Positions 54,046 to 62,231 of a stretch of DNA of 64,000 nucleotides are shown here, in pieces; the stretch's first letter is position 1; the number at the start of each line of letters is the position of its first letter. The notes beneath the pieces are model-generated. The model had not been told where the DNA came from. It made no database searches and worked only from the letters and a program-made list of their open reading frames with translations. Source of the DNA: Oscillospiraceae bacterium (GTDB lineage Bacteria; Bacillota; Clostridia; Oscillospirales; Oscillospiraceae). The DNA lies in contig CADCKQ010000001.1 in assembly GCA_902802045.1 (NCBI GenBank), forward strand, positions 186,001 through 250,000, given 5' to 3'. The position numbers and the translations under genes are program-made.

Positions 54046-55518
54046 TTATCTGCAGGTCTCTTTGACTTTTCTCTTGATCTCGCGGATCATGCTGTTTTTA
54101 AACCCAGCGTAATCTTTCGTCCCGTCCACATAGTATTCGTGCGGATTCAGGGTCCTTCTGACCTCCGGGTAAAGCGTCTGCATCTGTTTTTCGCAGAAGA
54201 TTTTCTTCTCCTCGAATGAAGGATCTTCATATACAAGCTCCCCTCCGCTGAACACGGTCTTCTGAAGCGGCACCAGATCGAAATCTGTAATAACGCTGCT
54301 CTTTATGAAATCCTGCAGGCTCACTATGCTGAGCTCGTCTCTGCTTATCTTCTCCTCACAGAGGCACATTACATCTGCCAGCGCATAGCCTGTCTTTCTG
54401 TCATAGCAGCGGTAGAGCTTTTTGAAGCCCGGATTCACTATCTTGATTATGTCGTTCGAGAGCTTCATCTTCGGGGTCTGCTTCCCGTCATGTATGATCG
54501 CGACCGCTTTATAAACGGCTCCCATTCTTCCGGCAGGCTTCGAGATATTGTCACCGACTCCGAGCGAATTGAATTTTGCTCCCTGGATCGTAAGCGACTC
54601 TATGGTCTCGGCGTTCAACCCGTTTGAAAGGCAGATAGCCGCATTGGGATAGCCCGCCTCATCCAGCATCTCCCTCGCCTTTTTTGAGAGATATGCAAGG
54701 TCTCCGGAGTCTATCCTTATGCCGATGTGATCTGTCGGAATGCCTTTTTCCTTCATGGCGTCGAACGTCTTTATCGCGTTGACTACTCCGCTTCTCAATG
54801 TGTCATAGGTATCCACCAGGAGTATGCAGTTGTCCGGATAGCATCCGGCGAAATTCATGAACGCGTCAAACTCGCTGTCGAAGGCTTCGACAAAGCTGTG
54901 GGCCATGGTACCCAGTGCCTTGGAGCCCATCATTTTTGCAGCCAGCACATTGCTGGTCCCGCTGCAGCCCGCCATTACGGCGTAGAGCGACGCGTCAATC
55001 GCCGCCTCACAGCCGTCTGCCCTTCTGGCACCGAATTCCATTACGGAGACTCCCTTCGGGCAGGCTTCGATTATACGTCTTGCGGCTGTCGCATGTTCGG
55101 TCGCGCCGTTTACTATAGCTAGAAGAGCTGTCTCGAGTATCTGTGCCTGGATTATTGGCGCCTTGACAGTAATCAGGGGTTCATTCGGAAAAACAGGCGT
55201 CCCGTCCGGGATAGCGTAGATGTCGCCGGTAAACCTGAAATTCTTGAGATAGTTTATGAAGACCTCGCTGTAGCCGTTTGCCCTGTAATACTCGAGCTCT
55301 TCCTCACCGAATTGAAGATCATTAATGAAGTCTATTACCTTGTCGAGACCTGCCATTACCACATAACCTCCGCCGTTCGGGACCTGTCTGAAAAACAGGT
55401 CAAATACGGCGGTGTCGTTTTCTATGCCCTTGCGGATATAGGCGTCCGACATCGTATATTCATAGGCGTCTGTCAGCAGCGTATAGTTTCTGGGAGTTCT
55501 TCTGTAGTTGTCTTCCAT
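54046..55518 (-). CDS. pncB: Nicotinate phosphoribosyltransferase
   Basis: A 490-residue enzyme making nicotinate mononucleotide for NAD salvage. Markers are LLTDAYEYTMSDAYI, VFDLFFRQVPNGGGY, VMEFGARRADG, ILLVDTYDTL and GIRIDSGDLAYLSKK. ATG 55516-55518 has AAAGGG upstream. A second ATG at 55533 overlaps the stop of the upstream deacylase (ATGA), so the start could be there through coupling. Confidence 0.92.
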   Translation of the reverse strand: MEDNYRRTPRNYTLLTDAYEYTMSDAYIRKGIENDTAVFDLFFRQVPNGGGYVVMAGLDKVIDFINDLQFGEEELEYYRANGYSEVFINYLKNFRFTGDIYAIPDGTPVFPNEPLITVKAPIIQAQILETALLAIVNGATEHATAARRIIEACPKGVSVMEFGARRADGCEAAIDASLYAVMAGCSGTSNVLAAKMMGSKALGTMAHSFVEAFDSEFDAFMNFAGCYPDNCILLVDTYDTLRSGVVNAIKTFDAMKEKGIPTDHIGIRIDSGDLAYLSKKAREMLDEAGYPNAAICLSNGLNAETIESLTIQGAKFNSLGVGDNISKPAGRMGAVYKAVAIIHDGKQTPKMKLSNDIIKIVNPGFKKLYRCYDRKTGYALADVMCLCEEKISRDELSIVSLQDFIKSSVITDFDLVPLQKTVFSGGELVYEDPSFEEKKIFCEKQMQTLYPEVRRTLNPHEYYVDGTKDYAGFKNSMIREIKRKVKETCR

Positions 55519-55529
55519 TCTATTCCCTT

Positions 55530-57134
55530 TCATGAGCAGCGTATGACTCTGCCCGATGTTTTGATTGCCTCTTCGTCAAGTCTGTCCCCGTCCAGAACGG
55601 TCCTGCCGTTGATGATCACGCGTTTTATTCCAAATGGCCTGTACTGATCCGGCACGCCGTTTTTCATCTCTTCTTCATTGAATACGGTGATGTCCGCAAA
55701 GCAGCCCTCTTTGAGGTAGCCCCGGTCTTTGAGCTGGAAACGGTCTGCAGTTGCGCCGGACATTTTCCGGATCGTACGCGGGAGAGTATCTCCCATCCCG
55801 AGGATCGAATCGTGTATGAACTTCGGAAACACGTCGTAGACCGCAAGATTCTGGATACCGTTTTCCTCGATCCAGGCGTCACTCATATAGAACAGGCAGT
55901 TGGGGTCGTTCGTCTGTCTTTTGATCAGTTCAGGCGTAGTATAAGCGCCCTGATTCACGCGGCCTGAAAAATCCGACTCCCTGCAGAGATACAGATATGC
56001 GTCCGAGGGTTTTATTCCCATTTCCTTCGCTATCTCAGTGACATACCTGCCCTCAAATTTTTTCAGCTTTTCACCGCCGTAAGCGAGCATAATATCAGGA
56101 AAGCCGAAGCCGAGAAGTTTGGGCGTTGCCCAGACGAAGGCCTTGAATTTGAGCTTGTTGAAGGGCTTCTCGCGCTCCTCCGGCGAGAGTGCCTGATACC
56201 ATGTGGGCATGATGACCGTTATGACCGAAACGCCCATGACTTCATCATAGATGTCATATCCGACCCGAATACCCTCGCTGCGCATTTTTTCTATCATTTC
56301 CATAAACTCATCGAGATCCGGATACGTCTTTCTCCCGACGAAGATCGCGTGCGAGTACTGTAGCTTGAGGTTCGTACCCTTGGCGACCTCATAGAGTTCA
56401 TCCAGCGCTCTCAACAGATGCGAACGTCCGAATAACTCAGGGTAGCAGGTGGAGACCTTGGACTCGGCGCGCGGATGTACTGTCAGAGGCCTGTCGTACT
56501 TCACGCAGAGCGAAGCTACTTTTTTCAGCTCCTCGACATCTGCGAAGAGCCCGGGGTCATACATCATGCCCAGAGATATACCTGCTGCGCCCTGTTTGAG
56601 GTCTCTCTCAAGGAGATCGAGCATCTGCTCCTCCTCCGCCGGAGTCAGTTTGCCGGGTTTGCTTCCGGATACGCTGGCTCTTGCCGAGCAGTGGCCTGTG
56701 AGTTCCGCCATGTTACAGGGCATGTTTCTGTCTGTAGCCTTTGCCCAATCGTCGAAAGAGGCATATTCCCCGGTCGTGTCATCAAAGTGGAAGAGCCCCG
56801 CTCCGACTTTATCCAGATGGGGAGTGCCGTCCGAAAAGCCTATTGCCGAAATACCGCAGTTACCGGCGACGAAAGTCGTCATACCCTGTCTTATGAAGGG
56901 CTCAAAATACTTTTTGGGGTTATTTTTAATGGCAAACCAGTCGTTGTGGGAATGCCCGTCTATAAAGCCCGGCGCTACAGACTGGCCTGTCATGTCAATA
57001 ACAGTATCTGCCGTGGCCGGGTCGATATCGGGCATGACGGAAATTATGCGGTCATCCTCGTATAGAACGCTCCCGATATACGGCTCGGCGCCTGTCCCGT
57101 CATAGATTCTGCCGTTTTTCAGTAAAGTCTTCAA
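55530..57134 (-). CDS. N-acyl-D-amino-acid deacylase
   Basis: A 534-residue amidohydrolase. GFIDGHSHNDW holds the metal His pair, and VAGNCGIS, LKQGAAGISLGMMYDPG and YSHAIFVGR match the D-aminoacylase family. The C-terminal composite domain ends KRVIINGRTVLDGD. It releases D-amino acids from N-acyl forms, with dihydroorotase or hydantoinase relatives as alternatives. The start is a TTG at 57132-57134 with GGGAGG upstream. It overlaps pncB. Confidence 0.87.
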   Translation of the reverse strand: MKTLLKNGRIYDGTGAEPYIGSVLYEDDRIISVMPDIDPATADTVIDMTGQSVAPGFIDGHSHNDWFAIKNNPKKYFEPFIRQGMTTFVAGNCGISAIGFSDGTPHLDKVGAGLFHFDDTTGEYASFDDWAKATDRNMPCNMAELTGHCSARASVSGSKPGKLTPAEEEQMLDLLERDLKQGAAGISLGMMYDPGLFADVEELKKVASLCVKYDRPLTVHPRAESKVSTCYPELFGRSHLLRALDELYEVAKGTNLKLQYSHAIFVGRKTYPDLDEFMEMIEKMRSEGIRVGYDIYDEVMGVSVITVIMPTWYQALSPEEREKPFNKLKFKAFVWATPKLLGFGFPDIMLAYGGEKLKKFEGRYVTEIAKEMGIKPSDAYLYLCRESDFSGRVNQGAYTTPELIKRQTNDPNCLFYMSDAWIEENGIQNLAVYDVFPKFIHDSILGMGDTLPRTIRKMSGATADRFQLKDRGYLKEGCFADITVFNEEEMKNGVPDQYRPFGIKRVIINGRTVLDGDRLDEEAIKTSGRVIRCS

Positions 57135-57154
57135 GGTATTTCCTCCCTCGCGGA

Positions 57155-57174
57155 TATATAAAAATTTTTATATA
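57155..57174. repeat. 20-base AT palindrome in the deacylase leader
   Basis: TATATAAAAATTTTTATATA is a perfect palindrome directly downstream of the deacylase -10 element. It could be a regulator site or simply an AT-rich hairpin in the leader. Confidence 0.5.
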
Positions 57175-57204
57175 ATTATAGCATATTCAGGTGAGCTTTG
57201 TCAC
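57175..57204 (-). promoter_or_regulatory. Promoter of the deacylase-pncB operon
   Basis: On the minus strand GTGACA (57199-57204) and TATAAT (57175-57180) are 18 bases apart. Confidence 0.6.
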
Positions 57205-57245
57205 GGATTTAAACCGTTTATTCCCGCTCTGCCGGGAGTTTCATA

Positions 57246-57650
57246 TTATATCAGGATCAGTATGGCAGCGATCAACGTCAGGCCCAGGAAAGCCGCGGAG
57301 AGTCCGAGTCCCGTTTTCGCATCTTTTCTTGCTTTTGCGATGTCTTCGGCCGTCGTAATATAGAATTCGAATCCGCAGTTATCGCATTTTGCAGGATGTT
57401 TGTAAATGCCGTTTTCCTCCCAATAGCCCAGCTTCATGCTGCTCTTCGGCAGAATATCTATGTTGCAGCCGTTGCAGCCAGGGCACATCTTCTCTCCCGC
57501 ATACAATTTATCTGCCGAACGGGCAAAGCGTACTGCCCTGATCAGCAGATATAATGCCGCCGCGGGAAGCAGAATTGCCAGTGACGTAAAACCTGCAAAA
57601 ACAGCTGTCGCGACTGCTGCAATTATTATCAGTGAAACAATTATCTTCAT
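57246..57650 (-). CDS. Membrane protein with zinc-ribbon-like Cys pairs
   Basis: A 134-residue protein. Two hydrophobic segments open it (about 2-40), then CPGCNGCN, a loop, and CDNCGFEFY, which together look like a zinc ribbon, and a C-terminal helix closes it. The start is uncertain: ATG 57650 begins at the first hydrophobic segment with a weak GAAGA site, while ATG 57716 would overlap the MarR gene by 26 bases with GGAAG upstream. It follows the MarR gene on the same strand and may share its transcript. Function unknown. Confidence 0.65.
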   Translation of the reverse strand: MKIIVSLIIIAAVATAVFAGFTSLAILLPAAALYLLIRAVRFARSADKLYAGEKMCPGCNGCNIDILPKSSMKLGYWEENGIYKHPAKCDNCGFEFYITTAEDIAKARKDAKTGLGLSAAFLGLTLIAAILILI

Positions 57651-57690
57651 CAGATCTTCAATAAACTGACGCGATCCGGCGTGAAACAGA

Positions 57691-58176
57691 TCATTTTTCC
57701 TCAATACCTCTGACATAGCTGCTTCCGCCCATTGCAGCAAACAGTGCATCTCTGAACGCGTCGCGGTCTGCAGATGAGACCGAAGCCAGTTTTTCAAACA
57801 TGGGTGAAAAATGCCAGCGCAGGATATCCCTGGAATAGTCTGCGTAGAGCTCTCTTCCGAGAGGCAGAACTGTCACCAGGATCTCTTTTCTGCTGCCGGG
57901 TCTGCTGACCTTATCCACAAGCCCTTTTTTCTGCAGACGCAAAACTATCTTGGAGAAATTTGACCGGGTGATGCCGAGCCTTGAGGCAATACATGACATA
58001 TTCTGGCGCTGATCCTCGCTCTCAAGGAGATACTCCAGAACCTGGATCTGTGAATAGGAATACTTTATGCCATCGTATTCCATCTTCTCGGTCTTGTAGA
58101 CAGCGGCATATATATTGCAATAGTGGATCAGAGCTTCAACGAGTTCTCTGTATTCACCCATCCATTCAAGCGTCAT
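57691..58176 (-). CDS. MarR-family transcriptional regulator
   Basis: A 161-residue winged-helix regulator. The recognition region is QNMSCIASRLGITRSNFSKIVLRLQKKGLVDK, followed by a wing (SRPGSRKEILVTV) and a C-terminal dimer helix. A strong AAGGAGGTGG site precedes the ATG. It is divergent from the hydrolase/membrane fusion gene, whose promoter carries a clear palindrome, so that gene is its likely target. Confidence 0.88.
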   Translation of the reverse strand: MTLEWMGEYRELVEALIHYCNIYAAVYKTEKMEYDGIKYSYSQIQVLEYLLESEDQRQNMSCIASRLGITRSNFSKIVLRLQKKGLVDKVSRPGSRKEILVTVLPLGRELYADYSRDILRWHFSPMFEKLASVSSADRDAFRDALFAAMGGSSYVRGIEEK

Positions 58177-58199
58177 GGAGCCACCTCCTTATCTAAAGT

Positions 58200-58228
58200 A
58201 TTTTATCAGAATCAGAAACCTCTTACAA
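58200..58228 (-). promoter_or_regulatory. Promoter of the marR gene
   Basis: On the minus strand TTGTAA (58223-58228) and TAAAAT (58200-58205) are 17 bases apart, 23 bases before the MarR start. Confidence 0.55.
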
Positions 58229-58251
58229 GACAAAAACTTTTCCGTATCCTA

Positions 58252-58280
58252 TTGATAAAAGAATGGAAAAGGATTATAAT
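58252..58280 (+). promoter_or_regulatory. Promoter of the hydrolase/membrane fusion gene
   Basis: TTGATA (58252-58257) and a consensus TATAAT (58275-58280) are 17 bases apart. A second TATAAT lies 9 bases later in the direct repeat ATTATAATG x2. Confidence 0.75.
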
Positions 58281-58289
58281 GATTATAAT

Positions 58290-58304
58290 GTTTCCAGTGG
58301 AAAC
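58290..58304. promoter_or_regulatory. Probable MarR operator
   Basis: GTTTCC-AGT-GGAAAC is a perfect 6-3-6 palindrome about 10 bases after the -10, covering the start of transcription. Its position predicts repression, most simply by the divergent MarR protein. Confidence 0.6.
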
Positions 58305-58334
58305 AAACTGTACTTTTATAAAGGGAGGAAGTTA

Positions 58335-60368
58335 ATGAAAATCAGCAAGAAAAAACTGAAAGTGCTGTGTATAGCCCTGTGCTTGATCCTGCTTGGCAGC
58401 ATCATGGCCTCTGTTTTCAGCAGCACAAACGGTGTCAAAGTAAAAAAGATCAAATTTGATACCGACAACGGTTATCTCAGCGGGCTCCTCTACATGCCGA
58501 AGGAAGCCTCGGCATCAAATCCCAAACCCACGGTTATCGTAACACACGGCTATCTGAACTCGGCGGAAATGCAGGATGCCAACGCCATAGAGCTGAGCCG
58601 CCGCGGATATGTCGTCCTGGCACTGGACCAGTATGACCATGGCCACTCAGATTTTGACAACTCAAAATACAGCGACACGTCCTTCTTCGGCATCTGGCTT
58701 CCCTTCTGGGTGAACTCCATGCACGACGCTGTCGCCTATATGTATGAGCAGCCTTACGTGCTCAAGGACGAAGCGGGCAACGGAATCATCGGCGTCACCG
58801 GCCACTCCATGGGCGGATTCGGAAGCACGATGGCCCTCGCTATGGACGAACAAGAATTCATGGCAACCGGTATACGCAAGATATACTGCGGACTTACCGA
58901 AGGGTCCGACTTTTTGTATACAGGTCTCGTGGGTGTCGATGCCGCAACGGCTGACGCACTTGGCGGCGGAAGGACCATGGGCAAAGTTGCTGCACAGTTC
59001 GACGAATTCTTCTTCAATGATCCGGCGGAGACAGGCGGGACTGTCCGCCACAAGGACTATGTCTCGACTCCGGACGGAATGACATTCCTCCAGCAGACAG
59101 CTGCTGCTCAGGCCAATACCTGGTATGATACTTCAGACGGCGGCCGCCGTATCATTTACGAACCGGCCCAGACCCACCCCTGGAACCACTTCTCCAAAAC
59201 GACTACAGCCTATGCCTTAAGCTTCTACACCGAGGCCTTCAAAGATTATCAGGACGGCATTCGCAGCATCGATCCGGCCAAACAGGTATGGCAGTGGAAA
59301 GAATTCTTTGAATGCGTGGCCCTTGTCGGCTTCATCATGCTGATAATTGGCATCGCCTCCACACTTATCGAGCTGCCCTTCTTCAGCAAAGCCAATACAG
59401 GCGCACTCGAAGTCCAGCCTTCTCCGACAGGCGGCAAGAAGATCGCTGTAATCATAATAGACATCATCGCCATTCTGCTGCCCGGCCTCTTCTTCACTCC
59501 TCTTATGGACGGCGGGGCGGGCAGCCCGATCGTCAACATTCTCTTCTATTGCGGCATAGTCGCGGCAATAGGCGGATGTGCGGCATTCGTTCTCGGGCTT
59601 GTTAAGAAGAGCGGGAAGCAGCTCCCGATCGGCGGATGCATTCTTCTCATAGCCGGTGTTCTTCTGGCTATCGTCGCCAAAACTCCGATGTATCAGAACA
59701 ATGCTGTCTTTACAGCTCCCGGAGTAAACAGTATCGCTTACTGGACCATCGCCTGCACCCTGATAGCGCTTGTTATTATGAGTGCCGTTTATGTATGCAT
59801 CAAGTCGCGCGACGGAACAGTCCTTGCAAACTACGGCGTGGTTCTCAAACCCATGGCGATCCTGGCCGGTATCTGCACTGCGATCGTTACGATCATTCTG
59901 GCCTATATAGTACTCTTCCTCATGGATGCGATCTTCAAGGCGGACTTCCGTATCTGGACCTTTGCTTTCAAGACCTTCGATGCCAATATTATCCCTGCCA
60001 TATTGCGCTACCTGCCCACCTTCCTCTTCTTCTATCTGGTTTCTACGGCATCCATTACCGTAAACACCAATACCGAGAAGACACAGGGCTTCAAGGGCTA
60101 TCTCCTGGCTATCGCGCTCAACGCAGGCGGAGCAATTCTCTGGCTTGCTCGCCAGTACATAACCCTCTTCAGCACAGGAGTTGCTGCTCATCCCGAGTCG
60201 GCGCTCTCCGGCATAGTTCTGGTAGCTATGGCAGTCACTCTGACGATTGCCGCGATCATCTCCCGCAATCTCTACAAGAAAACGGGCAACATCTGGACCG
60301 CTGCATGCCTCAACGGCATTCTGATGACGACCATGACCATTGCGAACACAATGGTGGCATTCAAGTAA
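58335..60368 (+). CDS. Alpha/beta hydrolase fused to multi-pass membrane domain
   Basis: A 677-residue protein. Residues 8-28 form a signal-anchor helix. About 40-340 form an alpha/beta hydrolase with the oxyanion segment VIVTHGYLNS, the nucleophile elbow GHSMGG (Ser 158) and a late His in THPWNHFS. The remaining 330 residues hold about eight or nine membrane helices. The hydrolase part likely faces outside. The combination resembles no enzyme I know; lipid or antibiotic-ester hydrolysis at the membrane is a guess. ATG 58335 has GGGAGGAAG upstream. It is probably controlled by the divergent MarR protein. Confidence 0.82.
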   Translation: MKISKKKLKVLCIALCLILLGSIMASVFSSTNGVKVKKIKFDTDNGYLSGLLYMPKEASASNPKPTVIVTHGYLNSAEMQDANAIELSRRGYVVLALDQYDHGHSDFDNSKYSDTSFFGIWLPFWVNSMHDAVAYMYEQPYVLKDEAGNGIIGVTGHSMGGFGSTMALAMDEQEFMATGIRKIYCGLTEGSDFLYTGLVGVDAATADALGGGRTMGKVAAQFDEFFFNDPAETGGTVRHKDYVSTPDGMTFLQQTAAAQANTWYDTSDGGRRIIYEPAQTHPWNHFSKTTTAYALSFYTEAFKDYQDGIRSIDPAKQVWQWKEFFECVALVGFIMLIIGIASTLIELPFFSKANTGALEVQPSPTGGKKIAVIIIDIIAILLPGLFFTPLMDGGAGSPIVNILFYCGIVAAIGGCAAFVLGLVKKSGKQLPIGGCILLIAGVLLAIVAKTPMYQNNAVFTAPGVNSIAYWTIACTLIALVIMSAVYVCIKSRDGTVLANYGVVLKPMAILAGICTAIVTIILAYIVLFLMDAIFKADFRIWTFAFKTFDANIIPAILRYLPTFLFFYLVSTASITVNTNTEKTQGFKGYLLAIALNAGGAILWLARQYITLFSTGVAAHPESALSGIVLVAMAVTLTIAAIISRNLYKKTGNIWTAACLNGILMTTMTIANTMVAFK

Positions 60369-60387
60369 GATTTCCCGAAAGATACAG

Positions 60388-60424
60388 CAATGGCAGTCCG
60401 AATGGACTGCCATTGTTTTATTGT
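60388..60424 (+). terminator. Terminator after the fusion gene
   Basis: CAATGGCAGTCC pairs with GGACTGCCATTG, followed by TTTTATTGTTT. It overlaps the end of the convergent thioesterase gene. Confidence 0.75.
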
Positions 60425-60846
60425 TTCTGTTGATTCTTTCCGGCTTCTTCTTCCATCTTGGCGTAAAACTCAGGCATATCACGCTTGAGCCTCACAAAAT
60501 GTCCGGATTTATCAAGAAAGCAGTGCTCGGATTCGGCAGCACAGACAAGTTGTCCGGTCTCTGCATTTGTCATCTCATATCTTATGGAGACCACGATTCC
60601 GTTAAAAGAGCCGACGGAGACACCGATTTCTATATTATCGCCGAAGGTGCTTGGATGCTTGTATTCACATCTGACGGATCTGACAGGAGAATATACATCG
60701 TGAGCTTCCATTTCCGCATACGGAAAACCGAGCTTGTCCATATAATCCACCCGTGCTTCTTCCATCCAGCGGATATAATTGGAGTGGTGGGTTATCCCCA
60801 TCATATCTGTTTCATAATACTGTACCGTGTGTCTGTATGCAGTCAT
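60418..60846 (-). CDS. Acyl-CoA thioesterase (4HBT, YbgC-like)
   Basis: A 142-residue hot-dog-fold thioesterase. YYETDMMGITHHSNYIRWMEEARVDYM is the 4HBT active-site region, with the catalytic Asp in the ETDMMG motif. It hydrolyses acyl- or hydroxybenzoyl-CoA thioesters; relatives include YbgC/FadM. It is a single-gene unit after a short gap. Confidence 0.88.
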   Translation of the reverse strand: MTAYRHTVQYYETDMMGITHHSNYIRWMEEARVDYMDKLGFPYAEMEAHDVYSPVRSVRCEYKHPSTFGDNIEIGVSVGSFNGIVVSIRYEMTNAETGQLVCAAESEHCFLDKSGHFVRLKRDMPEFYAKMEEEAGKNQQKQ

Positions 60847-60903
60847 CTCTTACGCTTCCGTCCTTTAGCTCTGTTTTTTGAATTCTACCATACTCCGACA
60901 GAT

Positions 60904-60934
60904 AAAAAAAGAACTCCGATCGCTTCGGAGCTCT
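60904..60934 (-). terminator. Terminator after the 64-aa membrane protein
   Basis: On the minus strand CTCCGA-AGCGA-TCGGAG is followed by TTCTTTTTTT, 18 bases after the stop at 60952. Confidence 0.7.
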
Positions 60935-60951
60935 GTTTCATAATAATTCTT

Positions 60952-61146
60952 TTATGCCTCTTCTGTTTTCTCGTCGTGAGCAAGCTTTAACCCCCTGACT
61001 GCAAGCCCCGCATATGCGCCGAGCGACAGGACCAGAAAGTTCGTTATGACCGACGTGACACCAGCAGGTTCAAACAGAAACATGACCAGGGCTCCGAAAA
61101 GTCCTGCTCCCAATGCTTCAAGTATCAGTTTTGCCTTCTTGTTCAT
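60952..61146 (-). CDS. Small two-helix membrane protein
   Basis: A 64-residue protein with a short basic N-terminus, two hydrophobic helices (about 8-25 and 30-50) and a charged tail. An AAGGAG site precedes the ATG and a terminator follows, so it is expressed as its own unit. I do not recognise the family. Confidence 0.65.
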   Translation of the reverse strand: MNKKAKLILEALGAGLFGALVMFLFEPAGVTSVITNFLVLSLGAYAGLAVRGLKLAHDEKTEEA

Positions 61147-61326
61147 TCCGACTATCTCCTTATCCGTTATTCTTTGTTTTACAGGTATATGATAGCATGC
61201 CCTGTGTCACAGCAATGTCACAGTATTCCCGGAGGATCCATGATCACAAACAAAACGGATCGCCGCATTTTGCAGCAATCCGTTCTTATCCGGCATTATG
61301 TTTCAGACGATCTTCCACGTAAAACT

Positions 61327-62223
61327 TCACTCCATTATTTTATACGGTCTGAAGTCCAGATAGTCTCCGGAGACCAGCTGATATCTCACTCCGCGGACAT
61401 TGCCCGAGAGGCTGTCTCCGAAGCGCTCTTTGCCGTGGGCGTGGGAATATATGACCGTCTCGGCGCCGTATTCCTCGGCGATCTCCGTAAAGGGGCTGCT
61501 GTCGATCTGCGTAACGCAGGATGCTCTGTTTTTGAGTTCCCTTGGCAGCTTCTTCAGATTAATGACGAGATTGTGCCCGTTGTTATCGCCGTTTCTTTTC
61601 AACAGAAGCGCTCTCTCGTCCCGCCTTATCACGGCTTCCTCCTTCCTCGACATGCCCAGCGCCCTGCAGAGCTCCGGCGTCGGAGGCCAGATGGGAGATG
61701 TCGGAGGATAGTGAAGGAACATAATGAAATTGCCGAGACCTGCGGACACGGCGGAATCAAACGACCTTCTCAGCCTTGCCGCCTCGCGCTCCTCGAGCTT
61801 CATGCAGTGCTCCAGGGAATCCAGATTCTCGAAGCAGTAGCCCTTGGTTCCGACCAGGGCGTATTTTTTGCTCTTCGATTCGTATACCGCATGGTTGTCC
61901 TGCAGGAAGAACAGCGAACCCGTATATTTTTCGTTCAGCTTTGAAGTCTTCTTCGCGTCCCAGAACATGTCGTGATTGCCTCTTAGCATTATCTTGCGAC
62001 CTGGAAGTGCAAGGAGGAAACCTATGTCTGGCCTGAGCTGCTCCTCAGTCTTTCCGTGGCTGAAATCCCCGGTCAAAACTATGGTATCGTCCTCGCTGAC
62101 AGTGCTTATCCAGTTGTTTCTTATCCTCTCCTCATGATCTCTCCAGACGCCTTTTTTGAGATTAGCCGGTCTCTCCGGGCAGCCGAAAGAGAGATGAAGA
62201 TCGCCCAGCGCGTATAAAGCCAT
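61327..62223 (-). CDS. Calcineurin-like metallophosphoesterase
   Basis: A 298-residue phosphoesterase with the metal-binding motifs GDLHLS, TGDFSHG, RGNHD and later LHYPP and SHAHG. The substrate is unknown. It lies 8 bases after the MEMO-AMMECR1 gene on the same strand, so it is probably in that operon. Confidence 0.85.
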   Translation of the reverse strand: MALYALGDLHLSFGCPERPANLKKGVWRDHEERIRNNWISTVSEDDTIVLTGDFSHGKTEEQLRPDIGFLLALPGRKIMLRGNHDMFWDAKKTSKLNEKYTGSLFFLQDNHAVYESKSKKYALVGTKGYCFENLDSLEHCMKLEEREAARLRRSFDSAVSAGLGNFIMFLHYPPTSPIWPPTPELCRALGMSRKEEAVIRRDERALLLKRNGDNNGHNLVINLKKLPRELKNRASCVTQIDSSPFTEIAEEYGAETVIYSHAHGKERFGDSLSGNVRGVRYQLVSGDYLDFRPYKIME

Positions 62224-62231
62224 GTTTTCTC

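Noticed and set aside
61147-61326. Plus-strand frame starting at 61174
   Set aside because: No ribosome site and it runs through the antisense of the phosphoesterase gene; the 180-base gap shows nothing else I can support.
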